Of a stretch of DNA of 42,262 nt, positions 28,757-35,903 are shown piece by piece. The stretch comes from Burkholderiales bacterium. Lineage in GTDB: Bacteria > Pseudomonadota > Gammaproteobacteria > Burkholderiales > Burkholderiaceae_C. The DNA lies in assembly GCA_005789825.1 (NCBI GenBank), contig SXWY01000065.1:1-42262 (forward strand). Direction: 5' to 3'. Below the pieces are notes generated by a model. It was not told where the DNA came from, searched no databases, and saw only the letters and a program-made list of their open reading frames with translations. Within the stretch, counting starts at the first letter, position 1, and the number at the start of each line of letters is the position of its first letter. Position numbers and translations under genes: made by a program.

Positions 28757-30439
28757 CTATGGGTTGGCTGGCGGCCTTTTGTCCGGCGGTACAGCGGCAG
28801 CTGACATCTCGGTTGTCCCAGCAATTGCGGACTCTGAGTGATTCAGCTTATTTCCCGAGACTCCAGCCGTCAATGTATTCACCAAAGTACTGATGAGTTG
28901 CTCATGTCTTTCTTGTTGATCAGTGAATACCATTTTCAATTGATGGGCCATTTCTGTGCGGCTGACTTGTTCGTCCTTGGCGCGCTGCCCCATCAACTGC
29001 AATAACTGGTTAACCGCTGAACCTTGCTCAATCATGCGGGCTTGGTCGGTCAACATATGTTCTTGGAATTCGGTGTTTTGTCTGGATTGTTCGAACAAAA
29101 TGGCAATCACTTTTTCGATACGATCGTTCAAGTCCTGCAAATGGTTTTGCTGCGATTGGGTGGACTGGAACCAAGTGCGCAATTGATCCAACCAACCCGC
29201 ACGTTCTTGCGCCACTTGCTCTGCTGTACTGATGGTGGATTTGTTGAGCGCGACTTGTTGCTCGTGCTGCTGATCCAACCAGCGCGACTGCATGTCCATG
29301 GTCAACGATACCAATTCGGAATTTTTGCCAATGCTGGTTTTGAGTAGCTCCTGCTCTGATTCCAGAATTTGCAAAGACTGGCGCTGAATTTCTGTGGTTT
29401 TGGCAGCGGCCTTGGCGGCTTCCAAGGTATCGGTGCGGATGTTTTCAATGCTGCTGAGCACCTGCTGGTGCTGTCCACCGAGTTGTGCGATTTGGTGCTG
29501 CACCTCGGTTTGTTGGCTGCTGTTGTCTTTCATCTGAACCACCAATTCCTGCATGGCATTGAGCATCGATCGAACGCGACGTTCGGACTGGTCCATGGCC
29601 ACGATCAAGCCTTGCAGCACGGGTGAATTTTCAGCGAGTTTGCTCAAGGCTTGTGAAAGTTGAGAAGCCTCAGCATCGACGCTGCTGCTGTCTTGACCCA
29701 GTTTGGTCAGCAGCGAACTGCGGCTTTGCAGCATGGACACCAGTTCGACCGTGGCGCTCTTGATGAACACCATCAACATGCCCATGATCAGTGAACCCAG
29801 CACGCCAAACAAAGATGCACTGAAGGCCACACCCATGGCCCGCATGGGTTCGGTCAATCGCGACACGAGTTCATTGACGGCCGCCACCGGATCGGTCATG
29901 CCAGACCCGACCGAGAAAGAACCAATGAGTTTGCCGATTTCTTGAAGCGCACCCAACAAACCGATGAACGTACCCAACAAGCCCAAACCCACCATCATGC
30001 CGGACATGAATTGCGCCAACAACAAACGGCGGTTTTGTCTGGCGTGGAACCGTTCTATTTCAGATTCGATGGCCGTTTGCTGAACACCGCCGATGGTGGT
30101 ATCGAAATTGTGCAAAACCAATTCAAGCACTTCGACCACGTCATGGGATTGGCTGGCCTTGTCCTTTTGCAACAATTCCTGGGCTTGTTGCAAATTGCGC
30201 GAAGTTAACAAGCTTTGGCTGAAGTCTTCGATCAACTGGGCTTCCCGGTTTATGCGGCGCACATGGCCCAGCATTTGCAGACAACCGCCCACGATCAGCA
30301 GCAATATCAGATAGTTGATTTGCGGGTGCGGGTTACCCTCGATCGTTCCCATGATTTCTTTTTGGAAATAGACCGAACCCAAGGCAATCAACACAATGGG
30401 AATGCCGATATAGAGGTAATAGCGTTGAAGTCTTTTCAT
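28757..30439 (-). CDS. MotA/TolQ/ExbB-like proton channel protein with long coiled-coil tail
   Basis: 560 residues from ATG at 30439; a GTG at 30478 inside the upstream gene is less likely. Four membrane helices are visible: 8–25, 41–58, 140–165 (MVGLGLLGTFIGLLGAL) and 201–226 (AMGVAFSASLFGVLGSLIMG). The last two carry the MotA/TolQ/ExbB signature of proton-driven channels. Residues ~245–540 are Gln/Glu-rich and predicted coiled coil, ending in a Pro-rich tail. Family members form pentamers around a MotB/ExbD/TolR-type dimer; the matching MotB-like gene is two genes upstream. In Salmonella SPI-4, SiiB and SiiA form such a pair beside a T1SS for the giant adhesin SiiE, so an equivalent role is inferred. 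The long tail resembles ZorA of Zorya defence, but no other Zorya gene is here. Confidence 0.85.
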   Translation of the reverse strand: MKRLQRYYLYIGIPIVLIALGSVYFQKEIMGTIEGNPHPQINYLILLLIVGGCLQMLGHVRRINREAQLIEDFSQSLLTSRNLQQAQELLQKDKASQSHDVVEVLELVLHNFDTTIGGVQQTAIESEIERFHARQNRRLLLAQFMSGMMVGLGLLGTFIGLLGALQEIGKLIGSFSVGSGMTDPVAAVNELVSRLTEPMRAMGVAFSASLFGVLGSLIMGMLMVFIKSATVELVSMLQSRSSLLTKLGQDSSSVDAEASQLSQALSKLAENSPVLQGLIVAMDQSERRVRSMLNAMQELVVQMKDNSSQQTEVQHQIAQLGGQHQQVLSSIENIRTDTLEAAKAAAKTTEIQRQSLQILESEQELLKTSIGKNSELVSLTMDMQSRWLDQQHEQQVALNKSTISTAEQVAQERAGWLDQLRTWFQSTQSQQNHLQDLNDRIEKVIAILFEQSRQNTEFQEHMLTDQARMIEQGSAVNQLLQLMGQRAKDEQVSRTEMAHQLKMVFTDQQERHEQLISTLVNTLTAGVSGNKLNHSESAIAGTTEMSAAAVPPDKRPPANP

Positions 30440-30455
30440 GGTTTTCAAGATCAGA

Positions 30456-31730
30456 TCAATGTGGCTCGCGCATGGCACGAGAACTGAAGCGAAGCAACGG
30501 AGAAAGCAAATAACTCAACACACTGCGTTTGCCAACGATGACATCGGCACTTGCGGTCATGCCCGGCAAGATGACCTCTTGCGCCAGTGGTCCTTGGGCA
30601 GGCTTGGTTTCAACCACCACCCGGTAGTAGCGTTGGCCGTTTTCGTCCGGCAAGGTGTCCGAGCTGACCTCGACCACCTCGCCTTGCAAGGCGCCATACA
30701 CCGTGTAGTCGTACGCGCCCAGCATGACGCGGGTGCTCAAACCTGCACGCAAACTCGCGCGGTCATCGGGCCGGACCCGGGCTTCGACCGCCAAGGGCCC
30801 TTCGCTGGGGGTGATCTCCAACACCGCCTCGCCGGGCTTGACCACGCCGCCGATGGTGTTGAACATCAACCGGTTGACAAACCCGGTGCTGGGTGCCCGC
30901 ACTTCGGTGCGTGAGACGCGGTCACTGTCTGCCCGAATACCGGCCTGAATGCGGCTGATTTCTGCACTGACTTGGTTGAGCTCGGTTCGTGCCTCTGCCC
31001 GAAATCGCGACTGCGATTCATTGATTCGCGCAGCAGACTCGGCCTGCGCAGACATCAGTCTGGGAATGGTGTTGACCACGTCCCTGAATTGGGTGTTGAG
31101 TCGCTCGGTACGGCTTTGCGCTTCCAGCCATTCCATTTGCGAAGCCGCCCCTTTTTTCAACAGGTTCTCGACCATGGTGGTTTGTTGCTTGGCGATATTG
31201 AGCTCGGTGCTCAAACTTTGTGACCGGGCTTGCGCCTCTTTTAATTCGGCTTGGCGCTGGTTGATTTGTTGCTGCAGGGCGGCTTGTTCGGAACGAATAC
31301 GCGATTGGCGCTCTTCAAACGCGTTCTTTTCCAGCATTTGCATGCTGACGGGAATGTCATCGTCAAACTGCAAAATGCTGCCACCTTGGGCTTCAGCCCG
31401 CAGTCTGGCTTGTGTGGCTTTCAATGATTGCAGTCTGGATTTGCCCTGAGACAAGTTGCTGTTGGCATTGACATCGGACAAGCGCATCAAGGTTTGTCCA
31501 GCCTGCACTTTTTGGCCTTCGTGTACCAAGATTTCTGAGACGATACCGCCTTCCAAATGCTGCACCACTTGTGACTTGCTGGCGGTGATGATGCGGCCCT
31601 GAGCCCTGACGATTTTGTCGATCGGCGCCCAGGCGGCCCACAGCAATAAGCCCAACATCAGCAACACCAGCACAGACACCATATAAGTGTCGTGCCGGCG
31701 CGGCAAAACGGGAGGCGTGGAATCTGTCAT
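30456..31730 (-). CDS. HlyD-family T1SS membrane fusion protein (adaptor 2)
   Basis: 424 residues. A short cytoplasmic start, one membrane helix (about 17–36) and then the APIDKIVRAQGRI strand are followed by half a lipoyl domain (VVQHLEGGIVSEILVHEGQ.V). Long helical hairpins run to about residue 275, then the second lipoyl half (TEVRAPSTGFV) and the beta-barrel (LRAGLSTRVMLGAYDYTVYG). The end VGKRSVLSYLLSPLLR is typical of T1SS adaptors. It spans the periplasm, linking an ABC exporter to a TolC porin. The start overlaps the MotB-like stop (ATGA), and it lies between the MotB-like and MotA-like genes, which suggests these three act together. Which of the two ABC proteins it serves is not shown by sequence; position favours ABC-2. 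Confidence 0.93.
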   Translation of the reverse strand: MTDSTPPVLPRRHDTYMVSVLVLLMLGLLLWAAWAPIDKIVRAQGRIITASKSQVVQHLEGGIVSEILVHEGQKVQAGQTLMRLSDVNANSNLSQGKSRLQSLKATQARLRAEAQGGSILQFDDDIPVSMQMLEKNAFEERQSRIRSEQAALQQQINQRQAELKEAQARSQSLSTELNIAKQQTTMVENLLKKGAASQMEWLEAQSRTERLNTQFRDVVNTIPRLMSAQAESAARINESQSRFRAEARTELNQVSAEISRIQAGIRADSDRVSRTEVRAPSTGFVNRLMFNTIGGVVKPGEAVLEITPSEGPLAVEARVRPDDRASLRAGLSTRVMLGAYDYTVYGALQGEVVEVSSDTLPDENGQRYYRVVVETKPAQGPLAQEVILPGMTASADVIVGKRSVLSYLLSPLLRFSSRAMREPH

Positions 31731-32551
31731 GGCATGACGGGTTTGACCAAAACCCGTGCGTTGTTGGCTGAAGGGCTGTCGCTTTCGACCACTCGCATGC
31801 TCACCATGCCCGGGTTGATGTTGTTTTTGATCAGCACATTGCGTATGTCATTCACCCGGTAATAAGCAATCCGGGACGACTCTGAAAAGCCCTTGGGTGT
31901 GTTGACGCGTATTTCAAACCCGCTTTTCTCTATGGCAAGGTAGGGCTTGATTTTTTCAATCAGCTCGGCCGCCTCTTTTTCTGACAACGCCACCACGTCC
32001 TTGTCGAACACCACAATCACGCCGCCCGAGCCCACTTGCAATAACTGGTTTTGACCCGATTGGGTTTTGATGCGGTTTTCTTTGGCGTTGACAATCTCGG
32101 CAGGTGTGTCAAGGTCTGCCGTGCCACCGCTGGCCTGGGACTTGGCATTGACCGACAGGGGTTTTTTGAGTGAATCAATTTCCCTTTGCAATTTGGCAAG
32201 TTGCTGGTTTTGTTCCCGCAGTTTTTCTTCAGCTTTGGCCTTGTCCTGCAAGACCTTGTCCAAGCTCGGCGCGACGGCTTGTGCCACCGGCGAGGATGCG
32301 TCAGTTTGGGGCGATGGGGGATTGCCGGTTTTTTCTGTTTGATCGATTGAAAGCGGTTTGCTGGTGACCGCGTTTTCCACCGGCTTGAACAAGTCCGGTT
32401 TCATTTTGGAAATTTGCATGATGGTGCTGATCACCACAATGGACATCACCGCGATCACAAACAGCAAATTGATCGCCAAATTGGTCACTGCATCGACATA
32501 GCCGGGCCAAAAAATGTCAGATGCGTCATTGGAGTCTGATGCAGCAGCCAT
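31727..32551 (-). CDS. MotB/OmpA-like inner membrane protein (SiiA-like candidate)
   Basis: 274 residues. A short N-terminus leads to FWPGYVDAVTNLAINLLFVIAVM, one membrane helix (about 20–45) preceded by Asp20 (codon 32492–32494). Such an aspartate in MotB, ExbD and TolR carries protons. A Pro/Ser linker and coiled coil (about 95–130) precede a C-terminal domain with FDKDVVALSEKEAAELIEKI, SSRIAYYRVNDIRNVLI and NNARVLVKP. This resembles the OmpA peptidoglycan-binding fold, though the usual LS..RA residues are only partly kept. It would form the stator pair with the MotA-like protein. An analogous MotB-like protein, SiiA, is part of SPI-4. The gene follows TolC-2 after 32 bases and overlaps adaptor 2. 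OmpA assignment is weaker than the MotB-like topology. Confidence 0.78.
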   Translation of the reverse strand: MAAASDSNDASDIFWPGYVDAVTNLAINLLFVIAVMSIVVISTIMQISKMKPDLFKPVENAVTSKPLSIDQTEKTGNPPSPQTDASSPVAQAVAPSLDKVLQDKAKAEEKLREQNQQLAKLQREIDSLKKPLSVNAKSQASGGTADLDTPAEIVNAKENRIKTQSGQNQLLQVGSGGVIVVFDKDVVALSEKEAAELIEKIKPYLAIEKSGFEIRVNTPKGFSESSRIAYYRVNDIRNVLIKNNINPGMVSMRVVESDSPSANNARVLVKPVMP

Positions 32552-32583
32552 GGTTTACGCTCTCAAAGTGTGTGACATGGGGG

Positions 32584-34599
32584 TCATTGGGTCGCAGGTG
32601 GTGGAGACGCACCACCTGTGTCAGATGCACCACCTGTGTCAGATGCACCACCTGTGTCAGGCGCATCGCCCGGGCTCTGGCGCTCAAACATGGGGGGGGT
32701 GATCGGGCTGAGGGGTGGTAGCGGTTTTTCTTGAACCGCCAACTCGGGTAGCGGTTTTTTGACCATGCTCATGGAAGAATTGATGTCTGGCGGCTGGTTG
32801 ACCAAGGTTTGCAATTGGCTGAGCATGCCGAGGCGACGCAATATTTGTGCATGCGCCTGCATTTGTTGTGTCAGTGTTTGAACCAAGCGCTGGCGCGCAG
32901 AAAAGTAGCGCTCGTTGGCATCCAATGCCTCCAATATCGAACCCACTCGACCGGTTTTCATTTGCTGCTGTACCGACTGCAACACCAATTGCGCCGCTTC
33001 CTGTTCGGCTTGTGCCGTGGCGATGCGCAAGGTGGCCGACTGCAGCAAAGCAAAATCCGCATCCACCCCTTGCATGATGCGATCCGCTTCTTCAGCCAAC
33101 CTGCTTTGGCGATTGGCCAATTCCGCTTTGGCCAATTTGGCGGCATACAACTCTTTGCCGCCGAGTGAAAATTCCCAATTGATCACACCCAACACGCGGC
33201 TGTCGATTTGCTTGGGATTGACCCCGCGAGCGTTTTCAGCTTCGTCGCGCTCAATGCTCAGCGCCAATGTAGGAAGCCATTTGGCGTAAATGGATGACAC
33301 CACTTGTTCCTGCGTTTTCACGTCTTTGCGCAGGATGCGCAAATCTTGGCTGCTCTCCCAAACCATTTGCCGAATTTGCGCCTGTGTAGCGGGCAAGCCT
33401 GGCATTTGGTTCAAATAAGGCAATTGCATGGCTACCGGTTTGTCGCCCAGCAATCTTTCAAGCTCCAGCAAAGCCGTTTTGTAGTTGGACTGTTGCTCAA
33501 TGCGGTTCTGTCTGGCCTGTAGCACGCGGGCACGCAAGCGCTCGAGATCGGCCGAACTGGCCGCACCCGACTGGGCGCGGTTTTGGACATAGGTGAATAA
33601 ATTATTGAACTCTTGCAGTTGTTCATCTGAGAACTCGACCACCATGCGGGCAGATGCCACAGCCAACACAGCATTGGTAACAGACAACGCCACGGCCTCG
33701 TTGGCTGCGTAGGAACGCCATACCGTGGCTTGTTCGTTGCTCAGTTCAGCCATCCAATCACGCACCGCTGGCACATTGATCAGCGGTTGCACCAAACGCA
33801 ATGCAGAAGATTCGGTGGTGTGTTTGCTGACAGGTTGTTGGTAAGGCTCAGATTTTTCTGGCCCCTTTTGGTAACGGGCACTGGCCCTGGGCAACAATTC
33901 GGCGCGGGCCTGCTGCCTTTTCGAAACCGCGATCTCAATTTGTGCCAATGCCTGGTCGAGCACTGGGCTGTTGCCCAAGCCCATCTTCACCATGTCTGGT
34001 AAGTTTTTGGCTTGTGACATGTCCACCGAAAACTTGTTGAATTGCAGTTCAGCGCCCGTGGCGGTGTTGATTTCGCCGTCTGGCAAATCCACATACGGAG
34101 ATTGGGCCATGATGCCAAAGGTCAGCAACTGTCGGGAGAAATCCGGCGTGTAAACCAAGGACTCGTCTTGGTTGGTCAAACCTCTGCGTTTTTGGCTGAT
34201 ACGGCCCACCGCCTTGTCTGGATTGACCAAGCCAGGCCATTGCTTGAGCACAATGGGCGGGGGAATAGGGACAGTCGGTTGGCGAACCTTTGCCTTGGTT
34301 GGATCCTCAGTTGTCAAAGGTTCCCCCTTGGCGGTCTGGCGATTTTTCAATTGCGGGGTGAGCGTGGTGCCCAAGGTGATGGCGTTGTCAAAATCTCCTG
34401 CTTGGTCTGTGACCACACTTTCAACCATTTGCCGGGTTTTTTCCCTGTTTTGCAAAACAGATGTAGAAGTTGCGCCTGCATTGGCTGGCTTGACTGTTTT
34501 TTCTTGCGCGTGTGCATGGACTGCCCATGCTTGCAACAGGCCAGCCAGCATCCAGCCCCACGGCAAAGACTTAGGCACAGTTTTGTATCCCTTAGACAT
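32584..34599 (-). CDS. TolC-family outer membrane porin 2, with long N- and C-terminal extensions
   Basis: 671 residues against a usual 450–480. A signal peptide (WMLAGLLQAWAVHAHAQ) is followed by about 180 residues of Pro/Thr-rich unknown sequence. The outer membrane efflux fold starts near residue 205 (NLPDMVKMGLGNSPVLDQALAQIEIA), with its helical repeats to about residue 600. A Pro-rich tail carries the hexapeptide DTGGAS three times. The porin would form the outer membrane exit duct of a T1SS. ATG at 34599 overlaps the adaptor 1 stop as TGATG; an adjoining TTG is discounted. A C8 run lies near the C-terminus. It sits between adaptor 1 and the MotB-like gene, so it probably belongs to the second T1SS set. 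The extensions could reach the periplasmic wall or the lipoprotein, which is speculation. Confidence 0.9.
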   Translation of the reverse strand: MSKGYKTVPKSLPWGWMLAGLLQAWAVHAHAQEKTVKPANAGATSTSVLQNREKTRQMVESVVTDQAGDFDNAITLGTTLTPQLKNRQTAKGEPLTTEDPTKAKVRQPTVPIPPPIVLKQWPGLVNPDKAVGRISQKRRGLTNQDESLVYTPDFSRQLLTFGIMAQSPYVDLPDGEINTATGAELQFNKFSVDMSQAKNLPDMVKMGLGNSPVLDQALAQIEIAVSKRQQARAELLPRASARYQKGPEKSEPYQQPVSKHTTESSALRLVQPLINVPAVRDWMAELSNEQATVWRSYAANEAVALSVTNAVLAVASARMVVEFSDEQLQEFNNLFTYVQNRAQSGAASSADLERLRARVLQARQNRIEQQSNYKTALLELERLLGDKPVAMQLPYLNQMPGLPATQAQIRQMVWESSQDLRILRKDVKTQEQVVSSIYAKWLPTLALSIERDEAENARGVNPKQIDSRVLGVINWEFSLGGKELYAAKLAKAELANRQSRLAEEADRIMQGVDADFALLQSATLRIATAQAEQEAAQLVLQSVQQQMKTGRVGSILEALDANERYFSARQRLVQTLTQQMQAHAQILRRLGMLSQLQTLVNQPPDINSSMSMVKKPLPELAVQEKPLPPLSPITPPMFERQSPGDAPDTGGASDTGGASDTGGASPPPATQ
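32595..32618 (-). other. Nine-base stem-loop at the end of the second TolC gene
   Basis: CAGGTGGTG (32595–32603) pairs perfectly with CACCACCTG (32610–32618) across a six-base loop. It lies inside the last codons of porin 2. The right arm occurs three times because it is part of the adjoining tandem repeat, so alternative pairings are possible. No U-run follows, so it is not a standard terminator. Confidence 0.6.
32609..32660 (-). repeat. 18-bp tandem repeat encoding DTGGAS
   Basis: Three near-perfect head-to-tail copies start at 32609, 32627 and 32645, the last truncated to 16 bases. The unit is GCACCACCTGTGTCAGAT on the plus strand. The repeat keeps frame in porin 2, so copy-number change would lengthen or shorten the exposed tail by six residues per unit. 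Confidence 0.92.
32692..32699 (-). repeat. C8 homopolymer inside the second TolC gene
   Basis: Eight G residues on the plus strand, read as C8 in the coding strand (T-P-P-M). The tract lies near the C-terminal end, after the efflux fold, so slippage would change only the Pro-rich tail and possibly the spacing or coupling to the MotB-like gene. Confidence 0.85.
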
Positions 34600-35903
34600 C
34601 AACGCTCCCTGAACGCTTCACGCATTCGCAACACCGGTTTGAACAAATACGACAGCACCGACTTTTGACCTGTTTTGATATCCACCTGCGCTTGCATTCC
34701 GGGAATGATGGGGAGCATTTCCCCGTTGGGTCGTTTCAAACCATGGCTGGTGGTTTTCACCAGCGCTCTGTAATAGGTTTCTTCACGCTTGACTTCGTCT
34801 CTGAGGGTGTCGGGACTGATTTGCAGCACTTCGGCTTCGAGCCAACCGTAAATGCCCGAGTCATAAGCCGTCAGCTTGACGATGGCTGGCAAACCAGGAC
34901 GCAAAAATGCGATGTCTGTGGGTCGGATGCGGGTCTCGATCAGCAAGTTGTCTTCGAGCGGGACAATTTCCAACACGTCTTGGCCAATTTGCACCACCGC
35001 ACCCAAAGTGTTGACCCGGATGTTTTTGACGGTGCCCTTTTTAGGTGCGTACAAAACGGTTCGCTTGAAGGCATCTGCCCGTCCCGTCAAAGTGGCCGAA
35101 TGTGCGCCCAAGTCACCTTCAATGCGTGCGAGTTCACCGCTGGCATCGGCTTTGTATTTGTCTTGGATTTCTGCAATCCGGCCACGGGTTTCGGAGATGG
35201 CACGCTGGATACGCAACACATCGATGTCAGAGACCAGCCCTTTGGCTGCCAACGGTTCTGTGATGCCGAGTTCTTCTTGGCTGATTTTGAGGTTTTGTAG
35301 CTGTGAAGCCAGATTGCCTTCTAAGGCTTTTTTTCGCGCTTGAAAGGTGGCCATTTCATGGCGAATCAATTCTGGCGGGATGCCACTGAATGCATTGGCG
35401 GTCAATGGCTTGCCCTGTACCTCTGCCTGCAAACGAATGGCTGAGGCCCGAAGCGCATGAATACGCGCCTTGGTTTCTTGCATGTTGGCGCCTATCTTGA
35501 CATCGTCAATACGCAGCAGCGGTTGCCCTGCCTCCACCACTTGCCCTTCTTTGACCAAAATGTCGGTGACAACACCGGCCTCCATGCTTTGTACGACTTG
35601 CTCTCTGCTGGAAGTGATGACTTTGCCTTGGGCTGAGGTGACTTCGTCTAAGTTGAACCATGCGGCCCACCCGATGAATACGACCAAGACCAGCGCGGCT
35701 GACCACAAACCGTATCTGGCCCACGCTCTGGGCGACTGCAAATGAAACAGGTAAATGTCGTTATATTGGTCTAGCACCGCCTGCTGGGCATTTTGCTGAC
35801 GGAAAGCTTGGATACGCGCGATCAACGCAGGGTCACTCACGCCTGCATGGGCTTGCGCGTTGTTGGCTCGCCGTTTGAACAGCCATTGCAACCAGCGGTT
35901 CAT
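34599..35903 (-). CDS. HlyD-family T1SS membrane fusion protein (adaptor 1)
   Basis: 434 residues. A cytoplasmic N-terminus of ~65 residues, longer than in adaptor 2, leads to one membrane helix (about 66–86). Then come the lipoyl half EQVVQSMEAGVVTDILVKEGQ, helical hairpins (about 140–290), the second lipoyl half (VLYAPKKGTVKNIRVN) and the beta-barrel (LRPGLPAIVKLTAYDSGIYG). The ending TGQKSVLSYLFKPVLR is the standard T1SS adaptor end. It bridges the ABC exporter and TolC in the periplasm. The start overlaps the ABC-1 stop by four bases (ATGA), so it most likely pairs with ABC-1, as in LapB–LapC gene pairs. It is clearly paralogous to, but diverged from, adaptor 2. Confidence 0.93.
   Translation of the reverse strand: MNRWLQWLFKRRANNAQAHAGVSDPALIARIQAFRQQNAQQAVLDQYNDIYLFHLQSPRAWARYGLWSAALVLVVFIGWAAWFNLDEVTSAQGKVITSSREQVVQSMEAGVVTDILVKEGQVVEAGQPLLRIDDVKIGANMQETKARIHALRASAIRLQAEVQGKPLTANAFSGIPPELIRHEMATFQARKKALEGNLASQLQNLKISQEELGITEPLAAKGLVSDIDVLRIQRAISETRGRIAEIQDKYKADASGELARIEGDLGAHSATLTGRADAFKRTVLYAPKKGTVKNIRVNTLGAVVQIGQDVLEIVPLEDNLLIETRIRPTDIAFLRPGLPAIVKLTAYDSGIYGWLEAEVLQISPDTLRDEVKREETYYRALVKTTSHGLKRPNGEMLPIIPGMQAQVDIKTGQKSVLSYLFKPVLRMREAFRER

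Noticed and set aside
30440-30478. GTG start at 30478 for the MotA-like protein
   Set aside because: It would add 13 residues overlapping the upstream gene and place polar residues before the first helix; ATG at 30439 gives a natural N-terminus.
28757-32551. Possible Zorya anti-phage defence (ZorA/ZorB-like pair)
   Set aside because: The channel-plus-coiled-coil protein and MotB-like protein resemble ZorA/ZorB in layout, but no ZorC, ZorD or ZorE gene is present, a HlyD adaptor lies between the pair, and all neighbours are T1SS parts. A secretion role fits better.
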